A stretch of 64,000 bases of DNA. It comes from Diospyros lotus (lineage: Eukaryota > Streptophyta > Magnoliopsida > Ericales > Ebenaceae). Below the pieces are notes generated by a model that saw nothing but the letters and a program-made list of their open reading frames with translations, made no database searches and was not told where the DNA came from. Below are positions 47,901 to 59,858 of the stretch, piece after piece. The stretch spans positions 12,113,925-12,177,924 of the forward strand of contig NC_068339.1 of NCBI RefSeq assembly GCF_014633365.1, given 5' to 3'. Position numbers and translations under genes: made by a program. Within the stretch, counting starts at the first letter, position 1. Each line of letters begins with the position of its first letter.

Positions 47901-50900
47901 TAACCAGACCTTACAAATTCATTATTGCAGTGAAGGTGATCCTCATTTGGTTCTTGACTGAAGAGTTCTCTCGTCAAGATTGAGTCTGGAGGATTAACAA
48001 TGTTGCCAGTCTGCAAAATTGAGACAATCTGTCAAGTAAACCGCCCATGTGGCAGAAACTGTGCGCGCTCTAGCTACAGGAGAATATGAAGAACTATTAA
48101 ATCATTTGCAAAGAACATTTAAGGAGGAACATGATTCAAGCATTCATAATACGGCATAATGTGGACTCCCTCTCTCCACTTATGATGACCGACAGCATTT
48201 TCTAATACTTCAACCAAGGGACTATCTGTCACAACCCCAAGGATTACAAGGATAGATTAGTGAATATAGTAGTAGTTGGCCTACTTGCATTGCACGATAA
48301 TTGTAATTCTCTTTCCCTTTTTCTGTTATAGGGCTTTGTCCTTATCTATAGGCAGTTATGCTTATAGTGTACTGCACATGGGTGCATGTGGGAGGCTGTT
48401 AGGCTATATATAAGCCACAGCTGAGGATGGGAAGGATTATGTTTGAATTGATAAATGAATGCTCCGATTTCCCTCTCTTGAATTCTCTCTCAATCTCCCT
48501 TCTGTTTCCCTCTGCTCTCTCTAATCTCTCCCTTTCTCTTTTCAAATCTGCAACTCTCCCTCATTTCTATCCATTACCTTCCCCCTCCCCCCCAAAAAAA
48601 TTCTGTCCAATTTCCCCTCCAATCATTCTATTCTTGATCCTAAACCCCTCGGATTCTTCCGATCTCCAATCCTAACCCTAGGCTAAACCCTAGGCACACG
48701 ACACCATCTACTTATGCAATTAATGCATGCATCATACGCTAAGCAAATGCATGATGACTTATAGTAAGCTCTTATAGAATCTTGCTCACCCATCAGATTA
48801 ATAGGCTCAACAGCCTCAGACAAATACCTGTATAACCTGTGCACTTCATTTAAGCTCGCATCTGAGAAAACAAAACCACAATGCCTCCAATAACAAAAAC
48901 CAGAAAAACACATGCATCTCTATCTTCCATATCAAACAATAAAGAGTAAGAAAAATTAACATAACTAATTAATAAGATGAAGAGAAACTACCTTTCCCAT
49001 GGCATCTCTACCTTCACCAGGATGCACAAAACAGTTATTAAGCACATTCAAGCGTTGCAAAAGACAAGTAAAATCCTGCTTTAAGCAACCCAGTTCTTGT
49101 TGCAATATATTATTACGACCTATTTCCAATTTTGCAACATCTTTGGCAAGCTTTACTTCCTTCTTTTTTAACTTTAATTGTTGTCTCAATAACTTCAGTT
49201 TAGCAGATTTGGAATTTACATCCTCAACCAATACTCTAGAGGACACAAGTTTCGCAATCTCCTTCTGCAGTTCATCCAACCTTTGTTTGTTATCTTCTAA
49301 TTGGCAAGCTAACTGATCTGCACGATGTTTTTCTTCCACAGCCCTCTTTTTATTCACTTCTATCTCCCTCTTTAGTTCATCTAAACCTCGTTTGTTATCC
49401 TTTAACTGCCGAGCCAACTGATCTGCGCGATGTTTTTCTTCCATGGCCTTCTTTTTATTCACTTCTATATCCCTCTGCAGTTCATCTAACTGTCGTTTGT
49501 TATCCTGTAACTGCTGAGCAGACTGATCAGCACGATGTTTTTCTTCCATCACCATCTTCTTATTCACTTCAGCAATCTTTCTCTGCTCTTCTGCTTTCTT
49601 CATCTCTAAATCTGCACGCTTTTTTTCTCTGATTGTCTTATGTTGTTCGTCCTTGAGCATTCTGTTTACCTGTTCAGAGTTCATGCGTTTATCAGTCAGG
49701 CTAGCTGGATCTCCAACCAATGTTCTCAAGGACACAAGTTCTTCCATCTCCTTTTCTAATTTTTCAGTCCTTTGTCTGTATTCTTCCAGCTGTTGAGAGA
49801 GAGAATCAGCTCGAGACTTTTCATCCATGGCCTTCTTCTGGTTAATTTCTGCAAGCTTCCTTTGTTCTTCTGCCTTTGACTTCTCTAAATCTGCACGCTT
49901 TTTCTCTTTGATCACCTTTTTTCGTTCAGCCTCAAGATATTTGTTTGCTTCTTTGGACTTAAGCGTCTCCAAACCCAATTTTGACCTTACTTCATCCACT
50001 TCAATCTTTAAACTCTCCAACTGAGCTTGAGTTTGTTCAAACTTTTTTTGCATAACATCAGCATGCCTCCTTTCTTCATCAGCCCTACTTTTTTCCACCA
50101 TCAAAATGCCCCTAACTTCATCAGCTTCCTTCTTCTCTGCTTCAGCTTTTTTCCTCTCACCATCTACTTTCATTCTTTCTATTTCAAAAAGCTCCTCTAA
50201 GCGATTTTTTTCTGTTTCCAACTCAGAAAGACATGTTTGAAGAATCATTACTCCCCCATCCACACCATCAGCCTGTGATCCTCCCTGCTGCAACACGTGA
50301 ATCTCAGACTTCAGAGTATCAATGTCATTCTCCAGAGAAATTTGGACAGCTGCTTTCTCCTTTCTTTCAACTTCAGCCCGCACTCTCTCTTCCTCATATG
50401 CTGGGAAAACAAAATGCCACAATAATGATATACAAATAGTCATTATTCTATTTTCCAAAGCTCCTTCAGTCTTAGTATTTGGAGATGTATGCTAAATTAA
50501 GTTACATATAATCTCAAGCATAAAAATGGAATAAATTCACAAGTTCAGCAGCATTGGCATATTTCTTTTCCATTAATATTTTACTTTCTACCTTCTCAGT
50601 CAAAAACAAGGTGGAGATCAGTATTGTATGCATTGCATGCCACCCCAAAACCTTTTCTCTATTGTACAAGTAGATAGCATTACAAACAGAAAGGTGAGAC
50701 AAATGAATCTAAAGTTGAAAGCAGGAAACTAAAAAACCGAACTCCAAATAGCTTTTAGGCAAAATAAGGTACCAAAGTCAAATCAATGTTAGTCACCATA
50801 TCTGAGCATCATTTACTTATGTAAACCTGTGCATGCATAGTCCAACAGACTCTTATTGAATTTATATCAAAAATGATCCAAGCACCCATATATCTAGATT

Positions 50901-52233
50901 CCCTCAGGATACATCAGGAAGCTAAAAAGAAGGCTCTTCATATTCTGGATAAGCGGTTAGTTGATGAACAGTGATTAAAGAATGAAAGCGTCACTGAGGT
51001 GACTGAGCATTATGCCTTAAAGTTGTATTCAACCAGTCAAAGTTGAGACAAGCTCAGTAGCAGCAGCAATCATGAAGCTAAACCCTGACATCTGTCAACT
51101 CAGATTGTACCTTAAGCACAGTAAGGGAGAATGAAATATTGAATGCCATATTCCAGTAAGGATTTGTTTTCAATTTGGAATTCATCATCATCATCATCAT
51201 CAATTGCAACTTATCCAAACCAAGTTAGGATCGATGGCACCACATTCACAATGTCCATTGACTTCTAAAATTCATATTAGCAATATAAATCCATGGCACA
51301 ACCACCCTCTACCAAGGGAATAATAGTTCCAACACAATCTTCGTGTGGAACAATGTCATGAGATGGCGGCAAATGAAGATAGTTGATATGGTAATGTTCC
51401 ATCACATAGACATGGTAGATATTATGAAACTAAAATGTACAACATGGTAACACAACACTTAAATTTGGAATTGCTAAGAAAAGGTAGGAAGATGAATGCC
51501 TATTATAAAAAATAAAAAAATAAAAGTTAGTGATAAATTAACCTGTCTTTTTTATACCCATTGTTTTTAAGAACATCAAATTAAAAATAAAGTGTGGAAA
51601 CATGCCAGACATGAAGGCTAAAAGAAACTCATGACATGTTTCATCATACTTGCTTCCATTAACTAGTTTCTAACTTTCTATAGAACCAACTGATGAATAA
51701 TGGCTTCCTTTTATTTCTTCTCCTTTTTTCTCATCAAACTTAGAAAGATATAGGGCATCAAGGTGGAGGTACCAATCAAGAGAACTGGATGAAAGAATGC
51801 AAGACTAAGCAGCTGTTCACCTAACTCTTTTCTAAAATATCATTGCAATATGCTCTCGGTCTTATACCTATCGCTTTCTCAAATTTCTCATATTCTTCTT
51901 TTGTTCTACTGAATTGTGGTTTGCCATCAATCATAAAAAGTAAAAGGTGGTTCCTGCTTTTCTTTGTACCTTTCTTGAGACTTAGGTTCTCATTCTGAAG
52001 CTTATCAATTAGTTCATTTTGGATCTTTACACCTTGTCTAAGAGCATTCCGTGACGCTTCAAGCTTTGAGTACTTCTCCTTCAACTGCAAATATAAAACA
52101 CAAATAAGTAAAACGGATACATTCAAGGTTCGCATCACAACAGAATATGGGGAAACGAAAACAAAAGACAAATCAATACCGCGGCACAGCAAGGATTCGA
52201 GACCTCGTGCTTCACCACTACGTCCGCCGCCAT
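41996..52233 (-). CDS. MEE22: large coiled-coil protein, EMB1611/MEE22-like
   Basis: Eight exons join in frame to 1507 residues: 52233-52180, 52084-51970, 50400-48992, 48010-46410, 46202-46072, 45969-45167, 44399-44287 and 42293-41996. The start reads MAADVVVKHEVSNPCCA, then ALKEKYSKLEASRNALRQ and KKAYEEERVRAEVE. Residues about 20-510 are almost continuous charged coiled coil with three tandem 35-residue repeats. Exon 4 is a low-complexity region with basic stretches (RRAGNSKKRKRI, KANKKRKLYPEE) that could be nuclear signals. The C-terminal 450 residues look globular and alpha-helical. The N-terminal signature, size and position beside a FAH gene match Arabidopsis EMB1611/MEE22 (At2g34780), needed for embryo and shoot meristem development; molecular role unclear. 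Intron 4 appears to use a GC donor (AG/GCAAGT). Every junction preserves frame, which supports the model. Confidence 0.82.
46203..46409 (-). other. GC-AG intron (intron 4 of the MEE22-like gene)
   Basis: The donor reads CCCAG/GCAAGTAG, the strong consensus for GC donors, and the acceptor TTTTTTCAG/GGAGAAGG. This junction alone gives the continuous reading KDLLPREKACVLFSF; the nearest GT (46406-46405) would break the frame. Confidence 0.75.
48227..48703 (+). mobile_element. probable solo LTR in intron 3 of the MEE22-like gene
   Basis: The 477-bp segment starts TGTCACAACCCCAAGG and ends CACACGACA, with near-duplicate flanks CTATC and CCATC. A TATATATAAG box at about 48401-48410 is followed by a pyrimidine-rich stretch, a common LTR layout. 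The one-base mismatch in the duplication keeps this tentative. Confidence 0.5.
49256..49570 (-). repeat. three tandem 105-bp coding repeats in the coiled coil
   Basis: Three 35-residue units, each five heptads, run EVNKK..(A/V)MEEKHRADQ..QQL.DNKR.LDEL.REI, ending before AKLVSS. The DNA is also highly similar between units, so the duplication is fairly recent. A weaker copy of the same pattern occurs upstream in the same exon. Confidence 0.88.
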
Positions 52234-54232
52234 TGCCGCAAGAAACACAAAGAAGCAACTGGCGTTATGCTTGGTTTCTCTCGACTCTCTCTTCCATTTT
52301 CCGCCTCTGCTCCGAAGGTTGCAGTCGCTCAAACTAAGGATTAATCAGAAGAAGCGACGATAGAATAAAAGTGACTTCTGATTTGTAAACTGACCTTTTT
52401 GTGATCGGAAGGGCGCATCGGATTGCGAATTTCTCAGTCTCACCGCCTCGGTCTGATGTCCAATTAAACCCTAGTTCACAATAAACCCTATCTCGGATGC
52501 GGAACCGAAACCAGGCGATGCAAGTAGTGGCCTACTAGGATTCCTTAATGAATCCCTCCCTCCTAAAAAAAAAGATGAAAATCACTGTCAAAAAGCAGTT
52601 TCCCCAAAGAAAATATAAAATAGCTCTCATATGTTTTAGTTTTAAAATAAATATTAGTTTAAAATTTTGGTGATAAAAAATTATAATTTTAGGACCAAAA
52701 AATTTGTTTATAAAGTATTAAAAATTTGTTTATAAATTTCAAAATTACACATTTATATTTTTTTATGAAAAATTAATTTTTGACGTCATAATAAAGTATT
52801 TTTCATAAAAACACTTTTACTTAAGCACAACAATTGATGCAAAAATATTTTTATTAGAAAAAGAAAGAATCTTTTATATATTAACTACATAGTTATTTTA
52901 TTTATTTAATCTAATTTTTCAACTTATAGTTTTTTAATGAGCATTTATTTTGTTTTTATTGATACAAAAATTGTGTTTAAATAAAAAAATAAGTGAAAAA
53001 TAATCATATAATAATTTGATTTGAGCGATTTATAAGTTTAAAAAAATACATATGAGTTATAATTAAGACATAATTTTAACTATTCAAAATATAAAAAAAA
53101 AAGTTTATACCATAAAAAAGTTTATCATCTTAAATTATAATGGAGACATGTAAGAGTCAAACTTTGAAAATAGCAATATTATTGATTACATTAATTTGAT
53201 TAAATTACCACCTCTAAGGATTACCATCATAAATCATAAAAAAAAAAAAAAAAACGTGTTTGGCGTAACATAAATTTTGAGAGCTTATGATCTCTAACAT
53301 TGTATAATGTAAATTTTATGATCTCTAACATTGTATAATGTAAATTTTATGATCTCTAACATTGTATAATGTAAATTTTAAATTTGAAGAAAAATATTTT
53401 GATGTTGGTCAATTATAATTTTCAAAATAACTTATAAGCTATAAAAAAGAGGTAGAGGATATCAACTTTTCAAGAAAGTTGTTAGAGAAACTTATAAATG
53501 GATAATTTAAAAGTTTTTCAAACTTAATGAACGGAATAACAAAAAATTTAAACTTTTTAAACTCCATTTGATCACAAGATAGTAAAGCCAAACACCCATT
53601 AAAACTCATAGTTGTTTCAAACAAACTCGGCAGCTACAAAAATGTGCAAAAACATCATCTCCCTTTTATTAGAAAACAAAGAAATGGTTTTATATTAATG
53701 TTTCAGGATATATTCCTGTTTCACATATGCCCTGCTTTCTAGATCACGGGAAAAGGCAGAAATCCAAAGAACACTTGAGCAGTTCTTTCTCTCTCGCGGT
53801 TAAGAAAGCTATTCCTTGGTCTGCACATACTAGCAGTTTAGGACAATTGGTTGGTTCATATACCTGAGATATTCCAGAGAATGAGAAACAATAAATCAAA
53901 CAGATCGTGGAAACATTTTTATTTCCTCCAGCTTTCCAAGGAGCATAGGCAACATCTCTTTCTCAATTTCTCAATTTAGGAAAAAGAGTTAGCAGAAAAG
54001 CCAAAACTCTTAGCAACTTGTCATACAAATGTTACTAGGTTTTATACAACTTGGGAAAGAGCTACATCAATGGAAGGATGAAGACACCTGAAATAAATAT
54101 GCCAAGTCCAGCCTAACTCATGGTCCTTGTAATAGCACGTGTTCTTGTAAGCTGGGCTTTTCCATGGCAGAAACTCCATCGCCTTGTATATTCTGTACGG
54201 GAATTCTCTCTCTCTCTCTCTCTCTGATAAAA
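52234..54232. other. region between the FAH 3' end and the MEE22-like start
   Basis: The part next to 52233 (52234-52560) is less AT-rich and should hold the MEE22-like promoter and 5' UTR; no clear TATA box. 52560-53700 is AT-rich with three tandem 31-bp repeats (53287-53379). 53700-54232 should be the FAH 3' UTR; a CT repeat occupies 54204-54225. Confidence 0.5.
53287..53379. repeat. three tandem 31-bp repeats
   Basis: The unit starting ATGATCTCTAACATTGTATA is repeated three times with no difference seen, at 53287, 53318 and 53349. Minisatellite in intergenic DNA. Confidence 0.9.
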
Positions 54233-56816
54233 TCATCGATTCTTTTTCTCGACAGATTTTGGAGGAAGGGTTCCAAACACCTTGTCCCAGAAGGAAGAGG
54301 TGATCCCGAATCCCTTGTCCTGAACTCTGAAGTGATGGTTCATGTGGAACCTCTGTCGTACACACAGCCACAAGGGTTTTCATATTTACACCGGCATCTT
54401 TTTTCTAAACATTTAAGAACAAAAAGAAATTTGTTCTGTTAAATGTTACCTTCAATTGTGTAGAAATTCCTTTCTCTGGTTTCCCATGGTGCAGGTAGTA
54501 ATGAGTGCAGTCGTACATTACATATCCAAGCAAGCCACCTCCAAAAAGAGCCGGGGCAACAGATGGAGGAGTTATGAACTTAATCAGGTTCCACAGCTAG
54601 CAGTCGAATAGAAGGTAATCAGTAGCAGCAGAAGTTATAAGAAGCCTAGTCATAGATGTGACAAGAGAGAAGATGCTGAATTGAAATAGAACATACTGGC
54701 ACCAAAAGGATTGCAGTTGCTGCAGGAGGGAAAACAAGCCGATATCCATCCATAGGGTGCTTGTGATGGCAGCCATGAATAAGATAATGCAAGGTATTGC
54801 CCCTGCGCCATGTTGTTGATCACATCAAATGCATTATGGCGTTAAACTATCATCCGGAAGCAGTTCAACTAGGAATAAGGGAGGGGGGAAGAAAGTACCA
54901 ATAGCCTGTTGTTTTGATGTGGAACAGAAAACGGTGCAAGGAGTACTCCAGTAATGTCCAGACAAAGATACCACCAACCATTGATATGGCTATATCAGAA
55001 GGAGGAACATGCATCTGGACTGCTGCGGAAACAAACCACCATACAACCGGTAGCCAAATAGCTGGGATTGCCCACCATACTGTGCGGGTTAAGAACTGTT
55101 TCACATTACAAAATGTTAAATCAGGCAGCTATTGTACGAAATAATTTTATCAAGAATATAAGCTTTAGCATTAAATTCGTTATATTTTAGAATGCCCCCA
55201 TATATTGTAACTATTCCTTTATAGGCATAGTGAATAAATCAATCTATGGCGTTCTGAAATGTACATCAATAATCTAGGAAATTTGCATTGTGTATGCACA
55301 GACTTTAACGTTATGCTTGTTTTTCAAGTAAGATCTCACGTTCACGAGTTATCCAGCCGAAACGACAACAGACTTCTGCTTCTCAGTCAGAGGGCAGCAG
55401 TTCAATAGCAAGATCAATTATCCCTTTTGCATAGAGATTATGTTATGTGCAACAAATATCTTAGAATGCTAGGGCCACTTAGGCTACATTCCCTTAAAGA
55501 AGACTTCAATCAAGCCCTATTAAGTCACCTATGAAAAAAATTGTTGCATGGAGGAATACACACAACTTAATTTGGCTTTTTCATTTCTCCCCCTTTTCAT
55601 TTACATAGGTTTTAGACAACTATCTTAAATCCAGGAAAAGGAAGAGGGATGCTAGTTTGCTAAAATCCTAAGTCTTATAGTCAGATTTTTTTACATGATC
55701 CTTCATATTTTCAGTATATGAGAGGGAAAGTAAGAGAATGCTACATTAAACAAAAGCAGATGATAACACAGCATTATCAAACATCAAATTTACACCAGGA
55801 AACAGAAATTGAATGCATGATGTCATTTGAAACATAAGAGATTCAAAATTGATGATTAATTAGGCAACAGATCAAACTATGGCACTGGTGATGCCTCCAA
55901 ACTAAAGAACACCATGTTCTTGCATGCTCTGCAATGCCCATGTATATACATAAATACAAAACACTCCAGTGATAGAATGGAAGGGTAGAATCATTTGAAA
56001 CCCCCCCCCCCCAAAAAAAAAAAAAATGGAAGCCATACCTCCAAAAACTCATTCTCAAAAAATCGAGGTCCTTCCCTGCTAATAATAGGCTGGTGAACCC
56101 ATTCATCATAAGCTTCTCCAAGATGGCCAACCTGTCAAAAATTCCAGGAGCACATAAACATGAAATAAGCCACAATACTGAACAAAATACAAACTCAAAT
56201 ACTTCATATAACCAAAGTATGTAAGATAAAAAGGCAGCTGGGTGCATTGAGGCTCTGAGATTGCATGCTGGCCTAGGGAGTATAAAACACCATTTTGTGA
56301 TTTGAAACTTGCTTCATTTTTACTCTGAGTTCATGAAGTTTAGTTGCTCAACGCATTAACAAAACCATAAACAGAAGTAATCAAGTATATCCATGATATC
56401 TTTACAACTTGATTTATTATCTGATGCCAAATGGATTAAATCATTATTGGAAAAAAAAAAAAAGTAATAATCAAGCAGTCTGTCAACTTGTTTTTCCTAC
56501 ACATCACATTGAAGTTCAACTTCATCTATAATTGTTATTTAGCTTTGATTATTGAACTTTTTTCTCTTAAGCAAACTATTCCAGTGGGTGCGTGATAATA
56601 CAGATAAGTTTCTCACATTTATTTATAAAAAAGAAGTAAACAAATGCTAGTTCATTGGACTAGATTAACCAGGAATTAAGGTTCCAAAATGATTTAAGGG
56701 GATAGCATTGATTAAAGTTCCAAAATGATTATCTGATCAAGATACAAAAAATGATGAAAACTAACCTGGAAAACGAGGGGCTTCTCCAAATCCACAAAGA
56801 AATCCTTGGCGACCAT
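54233..56816 (-). CDS. FAH1: dihydroceramide fatty acyl 2-hydroxylase
   Basis: Six exons: 56816-56766, 56131-56039, 55095-54899, 54802-54697, 54596-54450 and 54352-54233, all GT-AG and in frame, giving 237 residues, as I recall for Arabidopsis FAH1. It starts MVAKDFFVDLEKPLVFQVGHLGEAY. The di-iron histidine clusters of the fatty acid hydroxylase superfamily are all there: H102 and H107 (HRFLFH), H119/H123/H126/H127 (HYLIHGCHHKH), H181/H185/H186 (HYYLHH) and H201/H204/H205 (FHMNHHF). Hydrophobic spans lie at about 53-75, 83-100, 139-165 and 165-178. The enzyme 2-hydroxylates the fatty acyl chain of ceramide in the ER membrane; plant forms lack the cytochrome b5 domain of yeast Scs7 and use a separate b5. 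It sits beside the MEE22-like gene, as in Arabidopsis. Confidence 0.96.
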
Positions 56817-57462
56817 CTTGGCACCTTGAATGTAACTAAATGAAAATTATTGTTAATGAGAAACAGACAGCCTAATAAAAAGAAAAAATGATCTAAGATA
56901 ACATATACTGTTATACTTGGTAAATGATGTTTCATATGTTCAAAAATAAAAAAAAATAAAAAATACACAGATTTGAACGCAAAATAGTTCTCTATTGTTG
57001 TCAATCTCCACTTACCACAGTATCTAAAATACATCAGAATATCAGATGTTATAATATCTCTGTCCAGCATTAAGGAGATTTTTCTAATGTTTTTCAAAGA
57101 TGTCAATGTTATCTAAATGTAATTTTCATTTTATTTCCCATCTAAGAGCATAAAATCATTTCCAAAGCACGTAAACTGTCATTCCCTTCATTGGACACAA
57201 ACTAAACTCACAAAGAAAGATCAAATAGGAATACCCTTGAGTAGACTAGTTGTAGAAGATTTAGAATCAAATGTTCTTTGGGAAAAAGCATTTTTTAATT
57301 AACTTATCTGAAATTAAATAGTAGATGACTACCTAAAGTGAAAAAAACAATTAAAATCATACGATAGTCAATAGAAATTTGTAACTAACTGGAGGCAAAT
57401 TGAAGTTAAAATAAGAAATGGAAAAAAAAAAAAACTTAACTATAATAAAGAAAGAAAACATG

Positions 57463-57641
57463 GAGGGTTGGCCTTGGTGGCAATGGTAAGGTTGCTCCTT
57501 CGTAATTGGCAACTCACATGTTTGAGTTGTAGAAATGGACTTCTTGCAAAAAAGTAAGTGGACATATGAGCACAACCGTCCCCTAACCTTGCAAATCAGG
57601 GAGTCTCGTGGATTAAGAATTCCCTTTTCTTACAAAAAATA
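57463..57641 (+). mobile_element. Au-like SINE
   Basis: The 179-bp element reads GGCCTTGGTGGCAATGGTAAG (A-box-like) and ATGTTTGAGTTGTAG (decayed B-box), then CTTCTTGCAAAA and AACCTTGCAAATCAGGGAGT, the layout of the plant Au SINE, whose usual length is about 180 bp. An AAAACATG duplication flanks it (57455-57462 and 57642-57649). Confidence 0.72.
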
Positions 57642-58046
57642 AAAACATGCACTGCAGGCAACACAAATTATGTAGAACGGTATTGGGTTCAAGTTTTCAT
57701 TAAAATGGAGGCGTATGAAGATAGACTTTTGAGGGGGAAAAAAATCAATGCAAGGTAGGCAAAATGTCGGCTTTTTTTGTTCTATTTCCAGAAACTCTTT
57801 TTCATTTCTAAAATAATGTACGCATCAAAGTGCAACAAACTAGACAAAATTGTCTGCCTTGGTGCTGTTTTCGGCAAATTAATCTGCAGGGTCCTTAGAA
57901 ATGCATAGTTTTCTGCCCTGAAAAAATTACTTTTTTTCTTGAATAGATTATCAGATAAAGTTTTCTGTTCTTCTGCCAAATGCAACTTTCACATCATCAC
58001 AATTCCCTCATAAACAATGCTTGAAACCTAACAACAATTGCATAGG

Positions 58047-58782
58047 TGTTATATTTGTGACTCAAAATTGATTGGGTCAAATGTATATGTCAAATAAATA
58101 AATTTGGGTTGGGCCATTGCTGTTTGCAGCCCAAGCCCAAGATAGGTTAAATGGGTTATTTGGATGCATTTCATGTTCATTTGCATTGAATTTATGTAAC
58201 ATGCTGTGGTTGCCATTACCGTGTTATATGGCTGGTTTTATTGGAGCCATTGATCATCACATTGGCTTATCCGATGACTTGTGTCTCTTGTCCCTTGCAT
58301 AAAAGGTCACGATGGAATTGTAATCGGCATTCTCAACCCTAGACGCATCTCGCGAACTCTCTCTTAAAATTGCAAGAATTCTAATCCTTAATCGTTGATC
58401 TTTCTCTGTTGATGATGAAATCTGGTAAGAGAGAAAGGTAATTGGGATTGATATGAGTGTTATAATAGCTTGTATATAGCCTGTACTCTGGTATAATCTG
58501 TGTTTTTCAGATGGTAAGTTGATCTTGTTTATCTTGCTGTCTTTTGAAATATTTTGTAATCTTTATACCATAATCCCTTGATTTTCTAGTGATTGACTAG
58601 AGGCGAAACCTCTGCCGTGAGTAGGATCTTTTGATCTGAACACGTATATGTTGTATTCTTCGTTTTCTGTTTTCGTTGTGTGCATTGTGTGAGTATTTTT
58701 CGTTTGTTTGTTCGGATATTCATGGATTGTTGGTACTGCCGTGGCTTTTGGTTGTGTAATTGTTTTCACGGGATTCTTAACA
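58047..58782. mobile_element. solo LTR in the presumed FAH leader intron
   Basis: The 736-bp segment begins TGTTATATT and ends TTCTTAACA, with TGTTA/TAACA inverted termini and a perfect 5-bp duplication ATAGG (58042-58046 and 58783-58787). No coding sequence. The termini suggest a copia-type LTR. Confidence 0.82.
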
Positions 58783-59200
58783 ATAGGAAATAACAACATT
58801 GACACAATGAATTTCATTTTTTATTTTCTAGGCAAAATCATTCCACAAAGATAAATAATAGAAATGACCCGACACAAATGATTCTGATAAGGAAACTAGA
58901 ACAGTTTTTCTGTATCAGGAAAAAGGGTTTTCACAACACCTTGCATACACAAAGCGAAGAACAGGGAAACGCCATGAAATACAAAGATCTATCAACAGAA
59001 GAAGCAATCATAAACAAGTCATCAAACAACAGAAAGAAGGCAGCAGAAAACGAATCAATTATTTCACATACCCAAAAGCTGATGAAAATGCCAGAACGAT
59101 CGCCCGGCAGTTGGCGCTCAGTGACCCCAACTTGGGTTGCTCGTCTCCGTCTTCGAACTCTCAATTCTGCCTCTATATTTCTACGCTGAAAGGAAAGGGA

Positions 59201-59858
59201 ATGGCGACTTCGGGAAGATGTATATTTAGCCATTGGAGGGAAACAAGCCTGTTCGAAATTGCAGCTGGGCCCTACAATTGGGCGTGAAAACGACGACGAC
59301 TGTTGCCAGCCGTACAGCGAATAACAGAATGAGTGTCCAATTCTAATTGGTGGTTGAAGGCTTGAAGATCTTTAATTTTTAACGTTTCCTCTAAGAATAT
59401 ATATTTTTATGTTTTTTTTAATGAAATATATATTTTTATGTTAATCAAATACCCAACAAAATATTACAAAAACACATAAAAGAGCACATCTAACCTAAGT
59501 TGATAGAATTCCAGGTGTTTATTAATGGTGTACAGATATTAATGGTGTTCTTGTTTTATTTTGTATAATTTTTTGTTATTATTAGTTAAGTTTAAAGCTC
59601 AACAAAAAGATGAAAGATACTTAAAAATATTTGTTAACATCCCATAATAATATAGTAAACAGACACTAGTACAGTATTATAGAATATATGAATAATCTAT
59701 TGAAAGAAAATACCCCATTTCACAATAGAAAATAGCCCATCAAGGAAGAGTTTTTATATAATTGGCATGTCCCTGTCGATATGCTGGTTAGAAACATGCA
59801 TTCTATGTATAGCCAATAGCGAAGCCTTCTGTTCTGTATCAAGTAAAGTGAACTTGAT
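59201..59858. other. divergent promoter region between FAH and PPR genes
   Basis: About 650 AT-rich bases separate the presumed FAH transcription start (- strand) and the PPR start (+ strand). No further element recognised. Confidence 0.45.

Larger units (their letters stand above)
56828..59200 (-). other. presumed 5' UTR exon and leader intron of the FAH gene
   Basis: No coding sequence precedes the ATG at 56816. A GC-richer stretch at about 59080-59200 has a donor-like TTTTGG/GTATGTG on the - strand (near 59078), and TACATTCAAG just upstream of the ATG could be the acceptor. A long leader intron is therefore likely, and it would contain an Au-like SINE and a solo LTR. A 100-residue frame at 59233-58931 begins in this stretch and resembles no known protein. 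Confidence 0.45.

Noticed and set aside
58931..59233. 100-residue - strand frame (MAKYTSSRSRH...) at the FAH 5' end
   Set aside because: It is arginine-rich, resembles no known protein and crosses a likely splice donor; it is better explained as 5' UTR or promoter.
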